From positions 1,661,083-1,725,082 of the forward strand of contig CM024174.1 in NCBI GenBank assembly GCA_013433145.1: 64,000 bases of DNA, read 5' to 3'. Shown piece after piece: positions 20,195-33,100 of the stretch. The stretch's first letter is position 1. Each line of letters begins with the position of its first letter. The notes beneath the pieces were generated by a model. That model was not told the origin of the DNA. It made no database searches and saw nothing but the letters and a program-made list of their open reading frames with translations. Both the position numbers and the translations under genes were made by a program. This DNA is from Ascaris suum (taxonomy: Eukaryota > Nematoda > Chromadorea > Rhabditida > Ascarididae).

Positions 20195-20600
20195 TTTGGC
20201 CTCATTTCGAATGAGGCCAATACGAATGGACCCACATCTTGAAGGAACCCAGCTCTCGGATGGAACCGAATCTCCGGTGGGGCAGCCTTCGACGGAACTA
20301 AACCTCTAGTGGCTCCAGACCTCGGGTAGCTCAGATGTCGTATGCGACTAATCCCATGGAACTCAAGGCTGAGTTGAAATGTCGACTAGCATTAGAGCGG
20401 CAAAATCTGGAATAGGCCCGAACCTCGAAAGAGGCCGAAACTTGAATAGGACGAAATTTACAAATCTCATGTGACCCCAAATTTCTGACGACACGAAACC
20501 TTGGGTGGACCCAAATCTCAGAGGAGCCGAACCGCGGATGGAGTCGACTCTTGAGTAGGTTCAAATGTCGAATGAAGCCAACTTGTAGAGTTCCGAATCG
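20195..20600. repeat. Degenerate tandem array, unit about 20 bp
   Basis: Variants of a unit like GAGCCGAATCTCGGATGGA recur about every 19-21 bases, with diverged copies such as GGCCGAAACTTGAATAGGA and AGGCCCGAACCTCGAA. The block is richer in G+C than its flanks and ends near 20600. Confidence 0.65.
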
Positions 20601-21659
20601 CTGACAGAGCGTTAAATAAACTTGTTCTGAAATCCAACCTGAGTATGCACCCGGCTTCCGATTCTAAAACGAAGCGTTCCAACTCTATGTCTGCTTTGAA
20701 GACTAAATTCTTTGTGTAGGCCAGCAGCACGGTGACGAGGGGCAACCTGGGTGGATATTTTATTCACTCTTTAAATCAATCTTTGAATAGAAATGAGGAA
20801 CCTCTTGAAGCACTAGAATTCATTAGCTAACTTTTTTCTTCTCTTTTACTATTTGACTCCCTCACTTCATCACTATCTCCTTTTCCGGCTTATCTTCATC
20901 ATTCTGTCTTCTTTTATTTATTTATCGTAACGATTTATTTTAATTATATATTACTATCAGGATATATTTATCGTTTCGCATTGATATCTAGGCGATCGAT
21001 TGTGAGGGAGCTCCTATCAGACTCCTTGTCTCCTACCAGATTCCTGATATCAGACTCTTCCAAGCCATCTCGCGTAAAACCTTATCGCTACGAGGGCGTA
21101 AGAGTAAATCCCCATACCGTATTCCTAAGTGGAACAACGATGATTCGAGTCGTTAGCGTCCAACGGGTACGAAACGAGCCTAATCTCCCTAATCTTCATG
21201 CAATCTTCGATTCCCCTTAAATAGAAATCGAAACGATATGATGAGACATTTATTCACAATGAATGAAATAAATACTATATATATTGTTATTATTAGTTAA
21301 AATAAACTAAAAGTTACTATAATAGACATTATAATTAGGTTATTAAAGTAAGAAAAAAAATTACTAATTATAATTAAGTTCATAATTTTGCATATAATTT
21401 TCTCATCTCTTATTTGATTAATTCTTTACATTTATCGCATTTTTATTTGCCTTCATTATTTCCTGAGTGGAGTCTTCATTTCTATTGTCGCAGTTCTATT
21501 ATTACCAGTATAAACTCTTCCTCTTTTACAATCTTTTAACCTATATTCCACCCATTAAATGATTTTTTTTAAATGTTTAGTGTTATTCATTAAAAAATCT
21601 TCAATTGCAATATGAATATTATTGTCAATAAATCTAATCTCTTTATATCTTCTGATCAT

Positions 21660-21720
<61 letters not shown>

Positions 21721-22056
21721 CTTTTTTTATTTTGGAATCCCAGGTAGAGATAAAAATATTCATCTCTACCTGAGATTTCCAAAATAACCTAATACTATGA
21801 AATAAATAATGCCTCAATAATGAAGTACTCTGTCGACAATTTTGAAATTTGATGTTTTCTCTGTCATTTATAACCGTTTAAAAAATTTCTCTCCGTCATT
21901 CGACAAGGTGTGCAAGACGTGTTACTCAGGTATGTACAGGTCTTTCCGAATTGACGACAGCTTATCAATCGAAGAAAAGAGATGAGAGTTAAATTATGCA
22001 AAAGTAACGATATTTCTTTCTCTTTTATACAAATAAGTCAAGTGAAATAACATAAA
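20601..22056. other. Intergenic, no supported gene
   Basis: Contains a (TA)n tract at 21662-21717 immediately followed by a short inverted repeat (CAGGTAGAGATAAAAATA..ATCTCTACCTGAGA, 21741-21776). A GC-richer block at 20980-21220 is open for 79 codons on + but shows no recognisable domain. Confidence 0.4.
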
Positions 22057-22566
22057 TCAATCCAATGATGATGCAAATATTCTGCACGGTTCGACTCCCG
22101 AGGCTGCAATAACGCCTATCGTGCTTGGATCCGCATCACAGGTATACTTCGCTGTCATCCAACCGTTTTCAAGTCGTACCGTCGCTTTATGCCTTAATTT
22201 AATAATAATAATGATTGTTTCATTGAAGCAGCGTCTTTTCTTTTGAGTGACACCATCCCCATTACGTTCCCCACATGAGAATCATAATGAAGAAATGCCG
22301 ACTTACTCGACCGAATCCGGTAGACCAATATGCATAATGTCATCTCGAGAGTGTTTGACCGGTGAGACGCCAACATAGTTACCGATCTTATGTGCGCCAT
22401 CTCGAACAATATTATCGAGGCAATGCAGACGATGTACAATTTTGTTCAAAACTAATCTTGCGCCTAAAATTATATTGCTTATGAATGTAGAAATAATCGA
22501 ATGAGAGAACAATTGAAAGAATTATTATCGATGAGTGATATGTTTTTTTCAAATTTATTTTTTTAT

Positions 22567-22648
<82 letters not shown>

Positions 22649-25379
22649 CCATTCATCTGTCAATTTATTTATTTGTTTATTTATTCAGTCATTTCTTATA
22701 CTCAAATGGCGCATTCATTGTGGATTAAACATCAGAGATATGACTGAATACATTTAAAGAACACAATATGAAATGAAATAAAATATCGTAAATTAAGAAA
22801 AGAGTATTTTTGAAAATGATACTAAAGAGAAAAATTAGGAATTGTTAGAAATGAAATACAATAAAGTAAAAGAGAATAAAATTGAGAATTACCACAACCA
22901 TTCAATAAGAATGCTTCAATTGTATCGCAATCTCGTTCGTAACCGATTGCAAAATTGAATGCAATAAGTCGAGAGTGATTGATTGCAATTAGATTTGTAT
23001 GCAAACGTGACCATTCTATACCATGAGTTCTGCAATGAAAATATCCATATTTAAATATGATTAACTATTATCTAAGTATAATTATTTGTCTAAAATTGTA
23101 TTTATATGAGTATTTAAAGTTATACTTAAATACTAAATATGTATATGAGTACTTAAATATGATTAAATTAGTACTGTCGAAGTATGATTACTTATCTAAG
23201 ATTGCATTTATATGTGTACTTAAATACTAAATATATTTATAGTGAAAACAGCTAATAACAGAATTATTTACTGGCAATTTTCTTGTGATTATTCTAGGTA
23301 GCTGAAATTCTAGACACCTAATAACGATGGCAAATCAACTTAAATGCTGAAAAAAAAAATCAGTGACGTGGGTGGCCAATTTCTAGGTTATTCAATGTGT
23401 TGCAAAAAATTGTCATAATTAATTTCCCATAATGAATAAAGTAATAAAGAGTAAAAAATAAACTTCAACTTTAATTCCCCATATTTTATAAATTAATATG
23501 CAACTGAGAAAAAAAAATTTATTATTATTACTTGATGATAATATTCAAATATAAATCTTTATTATTAATTAATAAATTCAAATATTTAAATCTAATCAAT
23601 AGAGGAACAACTTACATTTTAATGGAAAATGTTTGCGATGAATCAATGAAACAAATATAAGCAATTATTTCACCAACCAATAGTGCAATTTCACCTCTTG
23701 ATAATATCATCCAAGAGTTATCGTTAACTTCGAGAAGTTGACATGGTGAACGACAAACCACCTTTAATTTTACTAAAATGTAATCGATTAAAAAAAAAAT
23801 TTGATATGCATAATAAGAGAATAGCGCTGATAAAATACTATAACTGCGCAATTTTCTAACATTAGTAGCGCTTAAGATAGTTCCTTTATATCGGTTAATA
23901 CAAATATTTTCGAGAAATTGCGCCATGAATGTGCCATAAACGTTTTGTTGTTTTTTAAAATATTTCTCGCTCATTCGACTAAATGTAATTATTTAGAAAC
24001 TCAATTAACTTAATAGTAGATTAGTTTTCATAACTACTTATGGACTCTCATGAAAATCTTCCACTAAATAATTTACTTTCCCCTTGTTGCTTAAGGATAC
24101 AAACCAACAAACCTAATTTATGAATTTGATTTGCTCGAGAGATTTAAATTTTAAAAAAAATTATAATTCACAAACCTCATTAAAAAAAAAACCTATTTTA
24201 TCGACTCATAATAATTAAAGATCTCATCCAATAATATGAAATCATCCTTGAGATAATCGTATCGATTAAATTAGCATATTTTCATCGCTATTGATCTCCT
24301 ATTTCAGGATTCAAAAACATCACAATAGGTAAATAATCAACTTGGAAAATCTAGGAGTTTTTATTTATTTGGGAAAAAAAAAACGATTTAAAATTAAACA
24401 CGACTAAAGAACCTTGAAACCGGAAAGAACACTCGTATGAAGTTGGTTAGGTGCTGAGTTAAAATTCAGGAAGGCGTTTTGTGACACTGACATATCGAGC
24501 ATACTGAGAGCGCTAATCCACGAACAATTTCCCCTCAATAGTGTCGGTCAATATTTACCTCCTTTTATGGTACTTAAAAAAAGCTTATTCATCCATTACG
24601 CTACGAACTCCTTGAATTGTCACTCTCTCATATTATTAGAGATATATCGTTTCATTGAGCCTAATAATATATCCCATGCATACAAAATAAACTATTAAGC
24701 TCAGATGAGGTAATAAAACAATGCATTTATAATATTTGTCGTTTGTATCGTTAAGACAATTAATATGTGCAAGTAGTTCGTTGTCGTTTTACCTGAAGAA
24801 TCCAGGTGGGTGATCAAACAATTTAACAATAACACCCTCCACTTTTCTAGTTTTATTTTTCCCCTTCGTTTGCAAACCCCATTCCCCCCTCTTCCACCTC
24901 CATTTTCTAAAAAGCTGACTAAAATAAATAAAATGCGACTGAGCTCTTGCAACATCAACCAGCTATATTCTTGGTTCAGTATCGTTCCGATTGTAGCTTT
25001 GAATCATCATCAGGTGGAATAACTCCGGTTGAAGAAAATATAAAGGACTTTTGCGCCAAAACTTCCACCATGTTCAGGTGAATAAACTACAGCGGTGATG
25101 AATATAGGCGTAAGACGTAGATCTAGCTTATAGGCTTGTAGTCAAAAGAGAATGAAACGCGAATTTCCTGCTGCAATAAACGTCCTTCCAATTTTTGGAC
25201 CCGCAACTATTTTGTTCACTCTCTCAAGTGCGAAGGGAGCATTTTGAGATTCCCTAATTCCAGGTTTTCCACTAAGCTTCCCGAACTTTTTCCGCCGATA
25301 TCGATATTCTCGTTCTTTTCACTACTTGAACACTTACAGAATCTTCGAATTCACTAGATTTCACTTCAACATCACACAT
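22057..25379 (-). CDS. Unrecognised protein, five-exon model of 205 aa
   Basis: Exons 25338-25379, 23616-23761, 22893-23029, 22307-22463 and 22057-22192 join with every phase consistent, from ATG (MCDVEVKSSEFEDS) to TGA (ending FASSLD). I do not recognise the family. Visible features are a hydrophobic stretch IALLVGEIIAYICFI in exon 2, then alternating hydrophobic residues suggestive of beta strands, a YERDCDTIEAF segment, a basic HRLHCLDNIVRDGAHKIGN region and a C-terminal strand-like part (ATVRLENGWMTAKYTC). The last four exons are the best supported. The link from exon 1 crosses a 1.6-kb intron and another exon could lie there; exon 2 could also start at 23772 in a different phase. Confidence 0.6.
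22570..22643. repeat. (TA)n microsatellite in intron of the 205-aa gene
   Basis: About 36 TA units between the exons at 22307-22463 and 22893-23029. Confidence 0.95.
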
Positions 25380-25716
25380 TTTGAGAGGAAAGGGAGTTGG
25401 GAGATAGTAGGGAAATCCCTCATGTGATATAAATGACCGTCACGAGACTATCTAGCCCTCCCTTTCCCTTCATATCCATATGCTGCCAACTGTTTAAGCG
25501 AATGTAATAATCAGATATTTCGCAATCGAAACTTCACATTCACAAATAAACTCAACATGGAATGTTCATCAAACTTGGAATATTCAATACAGCAATCTCA
25601 TACAAATTACACGACAATAATTCAACAGTCATTGAAAGTGAGTAAATGGAGGCAGTTGAAAAAGAAGCCGAAGAAATAAACAAACGAACGATATTCTTTA
25701 TAGAATCATAACCTAC

Positions 25717-25779
25717 CTTATATATGAGTTGCCACCTGTCCAGGTAATTAATTTTAAAGGTCGCCCATTTTCATCATCT
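25717..25779 (-). CDS. Orphan exon-like segment
   Basis: A 63-nt open segment between TTATTAG acceptor and AAG|GTAGGT donor reads DDENGRPLKLITWTGGNSYI in phase 1-in/2-out. It is upstream of the 205-aa gene's proposed ATG and does not connect in phase to any exon I could find. It may be an upstream exon of that gene with a different start, or part of a short gene in 25.8-27.1 kb. Confidence 0.35.
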
Positions 25780-27136
25780 CTAATAAAAAAATTTAAAACA
25801 AAAATCACATTAGCTAAAATCTTTACGAATCTCTCATAATTCAATATAGATGTGAAAAACACTCATCGAGCTTCTCTATCCTATTATTCCATCTCTCGTT
25901 GCTGTAATATTCAATCCTAATTCTTTCAGGATGCATCATCCATGAAAAAAAATTCAAATATCGATACCAATCTAAGAGAAAAATTTGCGAAAAAAAAAGC
26001 CCATAAAGTAATAACTTCAATGTTTGCATAACTACTATAAAATTGTGCCATCATTAATTTTAATTACATAAGCATATATCGATCAAAATCAATAATAAAT
26101 GAGCAAAAGAAAAAGAAAAAAAAAATCAAACATAATATCTTCGAAATGAAACGTTACAAAAATGAACGAAATCTAGCTAACCGATGAATCGCCGATGCAA
26201 AAATTATGACAGAATAGAATGCACTACAAAAATTACTAATTAATAATATATTTCAACAAAATTCTTTAAAATTTTTCCTTAAATCATTTCACATACAAAC
26301 ACAGAACACATACAAAAAAACGACAATTGATCATCTCAAAATATCTACTGGTATATAAGGTAATCGATGAACAAATAAAACGATCAATCATAATCTCAAT
26401 ATGAGTTGATTAGAGTTCAATTCAGATTTTCAAGTAGAGTTCAATCGGCAAGAAAGTATAAATCGAGCATTAAATTATGTAGAGAAACAACCGATAAAAT
26501 TTACCTATGCTAAAGTACCTGAATATCAATAAATTGAATTAAACTGATATATGCTGCAAGAAAAGCACTACAATAAGGTTCGTTTTTCCGATCATGGCTA
26601 TGCAATATCATAGTTAGTAATCAGAAGCGTACAACACGTTTCTCAATGGAATCAAATATGTTCGCGAGAATGACGGTAGTATGAGACCAACATCCACATA
26701 GATTTTCTTTGCCAAGCATTCATTATCTAAGCAACTAGCGATCACTAAAAATTTCAATTAAGCTACTGCGAACGAAAACGTCCATCAAACCTAAAAACAA
26801 CATGAGGGGATATAAAGGTAAAGCGTTTGGCCAAAAACGGCCAAATATTTTCAAGAACGGGATATAATATACGGCTAAAAATCAACTTCCGCAGACGAGG
26901 AACACAGTCGCGAAGACAAGTCAGTCAGATGTGACATAGACGATTGTCCTTGCAAGATACAATTTAAGCATATTCATCAATTATATTATATCAATAAATT
27001 TAAAGAAATCACATGCACAGTAGGCGAGGTAAACATAGTACCGTTGAGTGAGCTATCTCTAAACGATTGGTTGACCATCGTAAGGTATGATTAATAATTT
27101 TGTGATTTGAAATGAACGAGCATCCATAGAAGAGCG
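25780..27136. other. Intergenic, no supported gene
   Basis: A/T-rich spacer between the 205-aa gene and the end of the coiled-coil gene. There are weak open stretches on the minus strand (25841-26029, 26600-26700) but no coherent exon chain. Confidence 0.4.
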
Positions 27137-30100
27137 TCAATTGCGCGGTGCGAATGGCTTCTTCGCGCTTCGTGGTAACGTCGACGATTTCGGCGTATCG
27201 CGTGCACCAGGTAACATTCTCGACAGCCGATCGCCAATCTTGTGAAGTGAATGCTTCGGACCCTAAAATTTTTTTTCCACTATGCAAAATGTTCATTACC
27301 AATGCTCTCATAATACATCAAATATCATAGAGAAATAAGGATGCAGCATCCTCCTTTCAACATAACCACTCCGCATTAAATATCCCATAAAAAGGCAGAA
27401 AAAAATAGCCCTGTGGGAACGCTTAAACGCAACAATGCTGAAACCACCGTTACCTCCGTTCATTTTCTCAAAAACCATCAAAGAGTCATTACGATAGGGA
27501 ATGAAAAGAAATATCCCACCTTATGTTTGCCATGGCTTGGCGGTGGAACAAAATTTTCGCTATTTCTGAATTCATCTTCGTGGATATCCCTTTCAGAGAA
27601 ACGCGACGACACTTCAAGGGGATATGCCGATCTCAAATGTGGTGGATACATCGTGTTGCGCTTCTGTAGCTCACGCATTCGCACACTATTGACGCTATCA
27701 AGCGAATCGGATGACCTGTGAAAAGAACGATTATGCCTATACGATAGCATAACAACGCTTGGAGACATAAGGCATTCAGTACTGATACGTCATCGACGAA
27801 ATTAAAGTCGAATTTCATCAACGAAGCCTAATTTCTAAATTTTAGAATCTATGAAAGCCTTAATTAATAAGATATCTCACAATAGGAAGTTGAAATCTCA
27901 ATATTTCGGAACCGCAAGCTAATCGGCCCTTAGACAACGCTTTTTTTTTTCAAGAAAGTGGAGAAGAGAAATAAGAACCTCGCTTATAATTCCTCATACC
28001 AAGCGTTTTTAAAATCTCGTTATCTCACAGGTGCAAGTTACTCCGTCCAACAGAGCTAATGAGGATGGGCTGGAAAAGAAAGATAGCTCTACAAGAAGAC
28101 ACAGGTGTTTAGGTACCTGCTCGGAATCAGTGTGCCACATTCAAAACAAGTCTGCAAAGTTTGCATCAAAATAACTGGTCAGTGTTCCTCACACCTACGA
28201 TACCTCAACACTACATTTTTTTTCAGAGTAGAAAAAGATGAAAACAAACGAAAAGTGAGTTACAAGTTATTCGACGAGAACTGCGAAGCTAGCCAAGTAG
28301 AGTTGCGTGGCGGAGTGGTTGTAAAGATCGGCTCCGAGGGGACAGTGACTGCTTCCGGAATATTAACTGCATATGCACCACCGGAAACGGTCGTTGAAAT
28401 CATATTATCTCCTTCGTCACTTCCATCTGGCTTTGGATGTGGTGCACCGGTCATTGAAAATAATGATCCTATAAAAACTTTTAAATTGCCAGTGTTCATT
28501 TACCAAACTTTTCCCTTTTCTTTCCATTTATTTAATGAAAATCACTGCTTTTATTATGTTCAGCGTTAGAAAAAAATCAGACCACCTGTAAGAAAACTGC
28601 CTTATGTTCTTCAGCGTTTTTTTGGGGAATCTAATCCCCACCCCGACCATAACCTGCATTGGAACGAGGCTGAGATCTCGTTCATAACAACGAATGCAAG
28701 TTTCTACCTAAAACACGAACAAACTTCAAAAATGCAAGCGAAAAGACTAGGAAGTTAAATGTGCTCACATAAATCAGAACTTCAGCACACAGGCAGGAGT
28801 CATTCATAAAATATACGGCACTCTAATGCCTGTAGTATGCGGTAATTTTGCTGGAAGAGGAACAAAATACCTTTCCACCAATTAAGGTGGCTCTATGAAA
28901 GGTAAAGGTTGGAAAAATGAACTGAACCGGAAGTGGTGAAATACAGAACGAAATCAAACAGATAAAACTGAACACCAACGTTATACATTAATAAGAACGT
29001 TAAAAGTAAATCATCGTTTCAGGTTTAATGCAAACCAATATTCTCTCTTCGATTTTCATTCCATAATCTGAAGCCAGCATAAATGTTTCATTTAAAAAAA
29101 CCTCTAATAAAACCTACTTCGATCGATGGATTGACGAGTTGATGGAAAACTCTCTCGAACAGACGAGAAAATCGCTTCTGAAAATTAAATATTTTTACAT
29201 TGAACAACTAATATTCATAATAGGAGTATAAACGAAAATTTCCGTTTCTGAAATAACGGATTGAGATATAAGTTGAGGTTAGTGCCAATATGTTCGCCAA
29301 ATCTTACATTCAAAACCAACTTCCTTGAGAAATAGAAACTTTATAGCATAACTTAGTGCACTAACCTCCTCTTTGTCGAACCTCACCGAGCAAAGCGACC
29401 ACAAGCTTTCATTTATCACCAAAAGTAATCGGTACACTGACACAACTTATTGGCGTAATAGAGAAAAAAATAGGTAAATCAACATCCCGGATAGGTTGGT
29501 AAGGCCGACCGTTCGACGTTATCAGAGAATCATTGACCCCAAACTTTGCGATCATTTCTTTAAAAAATTCCCACTGATCACTCCACAATTTCCAAAAACA
29601 TAGCGATATAAATCCGAATCAAGATTTCATAAATAGGCGATTAAAAGCATTGGAAAATGAAAAGAACAAATATGGCGATAAAAAACTGATAGAAAATAGG
29701 ATAGTACGCAGTTTATTTTTGAAATATGTCAAGCTATCACAAATAAACTTTATGACGGCATGATCGGCCAAAATTCCAAAAATATTTCTTAAATAGATAG
29801 AAGATTATGGCCAAAAATGACCGCTTAAACATATCAGGAAACAACGTTACCTTTATGTCGCTGCATTTCAATTTCAGAAAAATGAGCCACGATGATGAGT
29901 TACCGCTTAAATGACCGCTTAAACATATCAGGAAACATTTCAATATGATGAGCCACCAGAAAAAAATGAAAGTAAAATGAGGAAAAATTCAAATATATTT
30001 TAGAAAATTCCTATACTCTATTATAGGGACAACACTGAAATATTGAATTTTAAAATCTCAAAAATCTTTAAACATTGCACAATCAATGAAAAAGAATTAG

Positions 30101-33100
30101 TATTTACCAATAGGCGCTCTTTATCAAAGGACTAGTAGGAAAAAAAGACGCGTACACACACAAAAAAAAGAGTGACGAACCAACGTCACGAGCTGGTTTG
30201 AAAGTTTCTCGGCTCATAGAAAGCTCCTCACGTAATTCAGCGTATCTTCGACCTTCGACCTCCAATCTTGCTAGCAGTTCCTCCTTCTCAGCTATCAGAT
30301 CATTCAATTCCTCTCGTGTTTTGTCCAACTTCTTTTGCAGTTCCTTGCAATGATTACTGAGTTCTCCATTTTTAACCGCCAGATCTTCAAAGAAAAATTT
30401 GCTTAAGCAAGCCGAATATTCACTATACTTACGATATTACAAGAACAGGAAAATATACACTGAAGTACGCGAGATATTCTTCTTGAACCGAGTCTTCAAT
30501 CGCTGAAATTTCTAGTCATCGCTCTTTTTCACTAAAGGTGTATTCTGCTGCAAGCGAGGCATATGGCTTATACAAAAAAAAACCGTGTGAACTCTAAATT
30601 TAGATTACTACCCGCCTAAGTCATCCACTACCCGCAACCGGTCACACCTCACATCGAAGGACAAGGTTTCATCGATTATTAGACGCCCTAGATTCAGCTA
30701 CTGAAGTGAATTTACTGAGAGTGAAGGGAGAGGGTGCCCTTAATATATAATCTCAAAACAACTTGAGTTTGAGCTAATCAAAGCTTCATATTAACAAAAA
30801 CGATCTATACGCCAAAAGCAATCGCGTGATCAAACAACATTCTGCAAATACAGGCTCCTATCATCACTAAATGGCCAACCTGCTGGCAAAAGAAAAAGGA
30901 AATATGAGGAATAAATTCAAGGAGTACTTATTAACGACCGGATAAGATCATACATATACCAAAAACAAATCAACGAATTAATAAAATACCAGTGTTTTGG
31001 TCATTTCGTTGAGCATTTTTCTTAATCTCGTCACGAGCCTCATTCAATTTGATGCTTATCACCTCGAGATTACACTGACAACAAGCTAGATTGGCTTTCG
31101 TCTCATCCAGTTCACGCAACATCTCCTCTCGTTCCGTTTCAAGCGCCAATATTCTCTCATCTCTCTGCGAAATGTCGGTGATATTCTAAACCGAGAATTT
31201 TCATTTCGAAATCAACGAAAAACCATTAAATTATAAAAATCAGCTTACATCACTACTTCTGCGTCAAAGCGTAAACCTGAAGTTCAAGATTCACGCAAGC
31301 GCCTGAAGTTCGAGCTGAATTATTCGTGAATCCAGTTCGAATGCACCCTTTTACGATACTATCCCCTCCACATGATAATTTATTAAACGGATAACATTAA
31401 ATCAATAAAACAGCTCAAATATTCCCGCATAGATTTAACTGGAGCATTGAAAAAACTTCCTGACTCGATTTCAAATCTGCATCTATGCAGACAAGGGCAC
31501 AGACGAAATCAATGGCCTCCTTCTCCGAAATAAAAAATAACGCAAAATCCTCTTAATCGCTTTCGATTGATAATCAAATAAAATCTTTGCGAATACTTTC
31601 GATTCATGCTATGTAGGTGGGAATAATAAAGAAATATATAAACAAAATACCTTTTTACGCATATTGTCCAATGCTCGTGTCAAATCACGGATCGCTTCTT
31701 CCTTGACTTTACGCTGAAGAATATGTCTTAATGGACTATTGTATTTCATTTTTTGCAATATTTCTCTTTTCTCGTTTACTCTCCAAGTTTCTTTACCTAC
31801 TCATCAACTGAAAATGTCTACCTTTGAAAAGTTTGTCATCCGCTTCTTCAAAAGATAAAAAAGTAATAATTATACGAAAGAGATATTCTGCACTTGATAT
31901 TTCCTATAGGATAAAAGAAAAGTACTCTACGAAAATTTTCTTTAAAAAAAGTCACATTCTGATCGAATTTTTTATACTCAAATCAGATAAAGTCGGCGAC
32001 AAGCTGCCACACAATAAGAAAGATCTCAATTTCGAAAATAAGCAACTCAACCATTCCTGAAGAAACTTTATGCTAACAAACGATACATCACTAAAATATT
32101 ATGATTACTAATCCCTCCTCTATTCTTCTTGTTTCTCATAATGAATTACAAACGATAAAAAAGAGCTAAAACTTACATCATTTCTTAGAGCTTCGATATG
32201 TGCCACACAGCTGGCATCACGTTGCTCTATCGTCTCAACGCTACGAGCATATTGCACGCTCACTGTATCGTAAAGCAAACGAATCCCGCGTGCCTCCTCC
32301 CATAGACTATCGTGCTCGCAACGTAGGTGGCGAAGCTAAAAGGCGAACATTATTCCCCACATCCATAGGCACATATCGTGCGGCGCAAAAGCGCAATCAC
32401 AAGATCTTCTCAAAGATTCCGGCGGCCTCCAGAATTCGCGGCCCGAGATGACTCTACTAACTTCTTTTCTTTCCCTAATTACCTGAACTCCTTTCTCTCT
32501 ATATAACATTCTGTAAACCTCTAAGGTGATGGTCGCTCCTCATTATCTCTTTCGGTTATGTCTCTGAGAGGATTTCTTCCTGCAGCTAAACATTTCCTTC
32601 CTAACTCTGTATGACTTCTATTGCAAAAATGACGTGACATCGGAAGATATATTCACCTGCAGGTTAATGTAGAATACGATTCAATGATGGGATTGAGGAG
32701 AGTCCGATATCGGCGGAAATTTCAGGAAGTATCACTATTTCTTCTTAATATCTTCGTTCTTCTTTTGTTTAAAGCATATAAAAACAGTCAACAAGTCATT
32801 TCGTCGCTCACAGCTCTATATTGCTTCAAAGGTCAGTGAGCGCTGCTCTTTCCTCACATTAACTGTCGAAAAAGTTAACACTACATGGAAACCTTCCCAG
32901 CAATAAATAAAAATAACTACAAATAAAGGAAGCAACATAGCGAAAAATAATTACCTCGCTATGCATCACTGCCTCACTCCGAGCGACAGTTTCCGACAAA
33001 GCCATCTGGAATAGAGAAAAGCCCAATTCAGAGATAGCAAAGTCATAAGATGTAGCTTTTCACTCCCCCCCCCCCCCCTTCTCCATGACATTTCTGCATG

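Noticed and set aside
27009..27311. Minus frame containing SEAFTSQDWRSAVENVTW
   Set aside because: The phase required by the upstream exon selects the other frame (GPKHSLHKIGDRL..), which ends in a proper stop at 27137.
28105..28569. 154-codon + strand open frame
   Set aside because: It is antisense to the coiled-coil gene exon 28264-28468, which has phase-matched splice sites and neighbours on the minus strand.
32200..32451. 83-codon + strand frame
   Set aside because: Antisense shadow of the coiled-coil exon 32177-32335.
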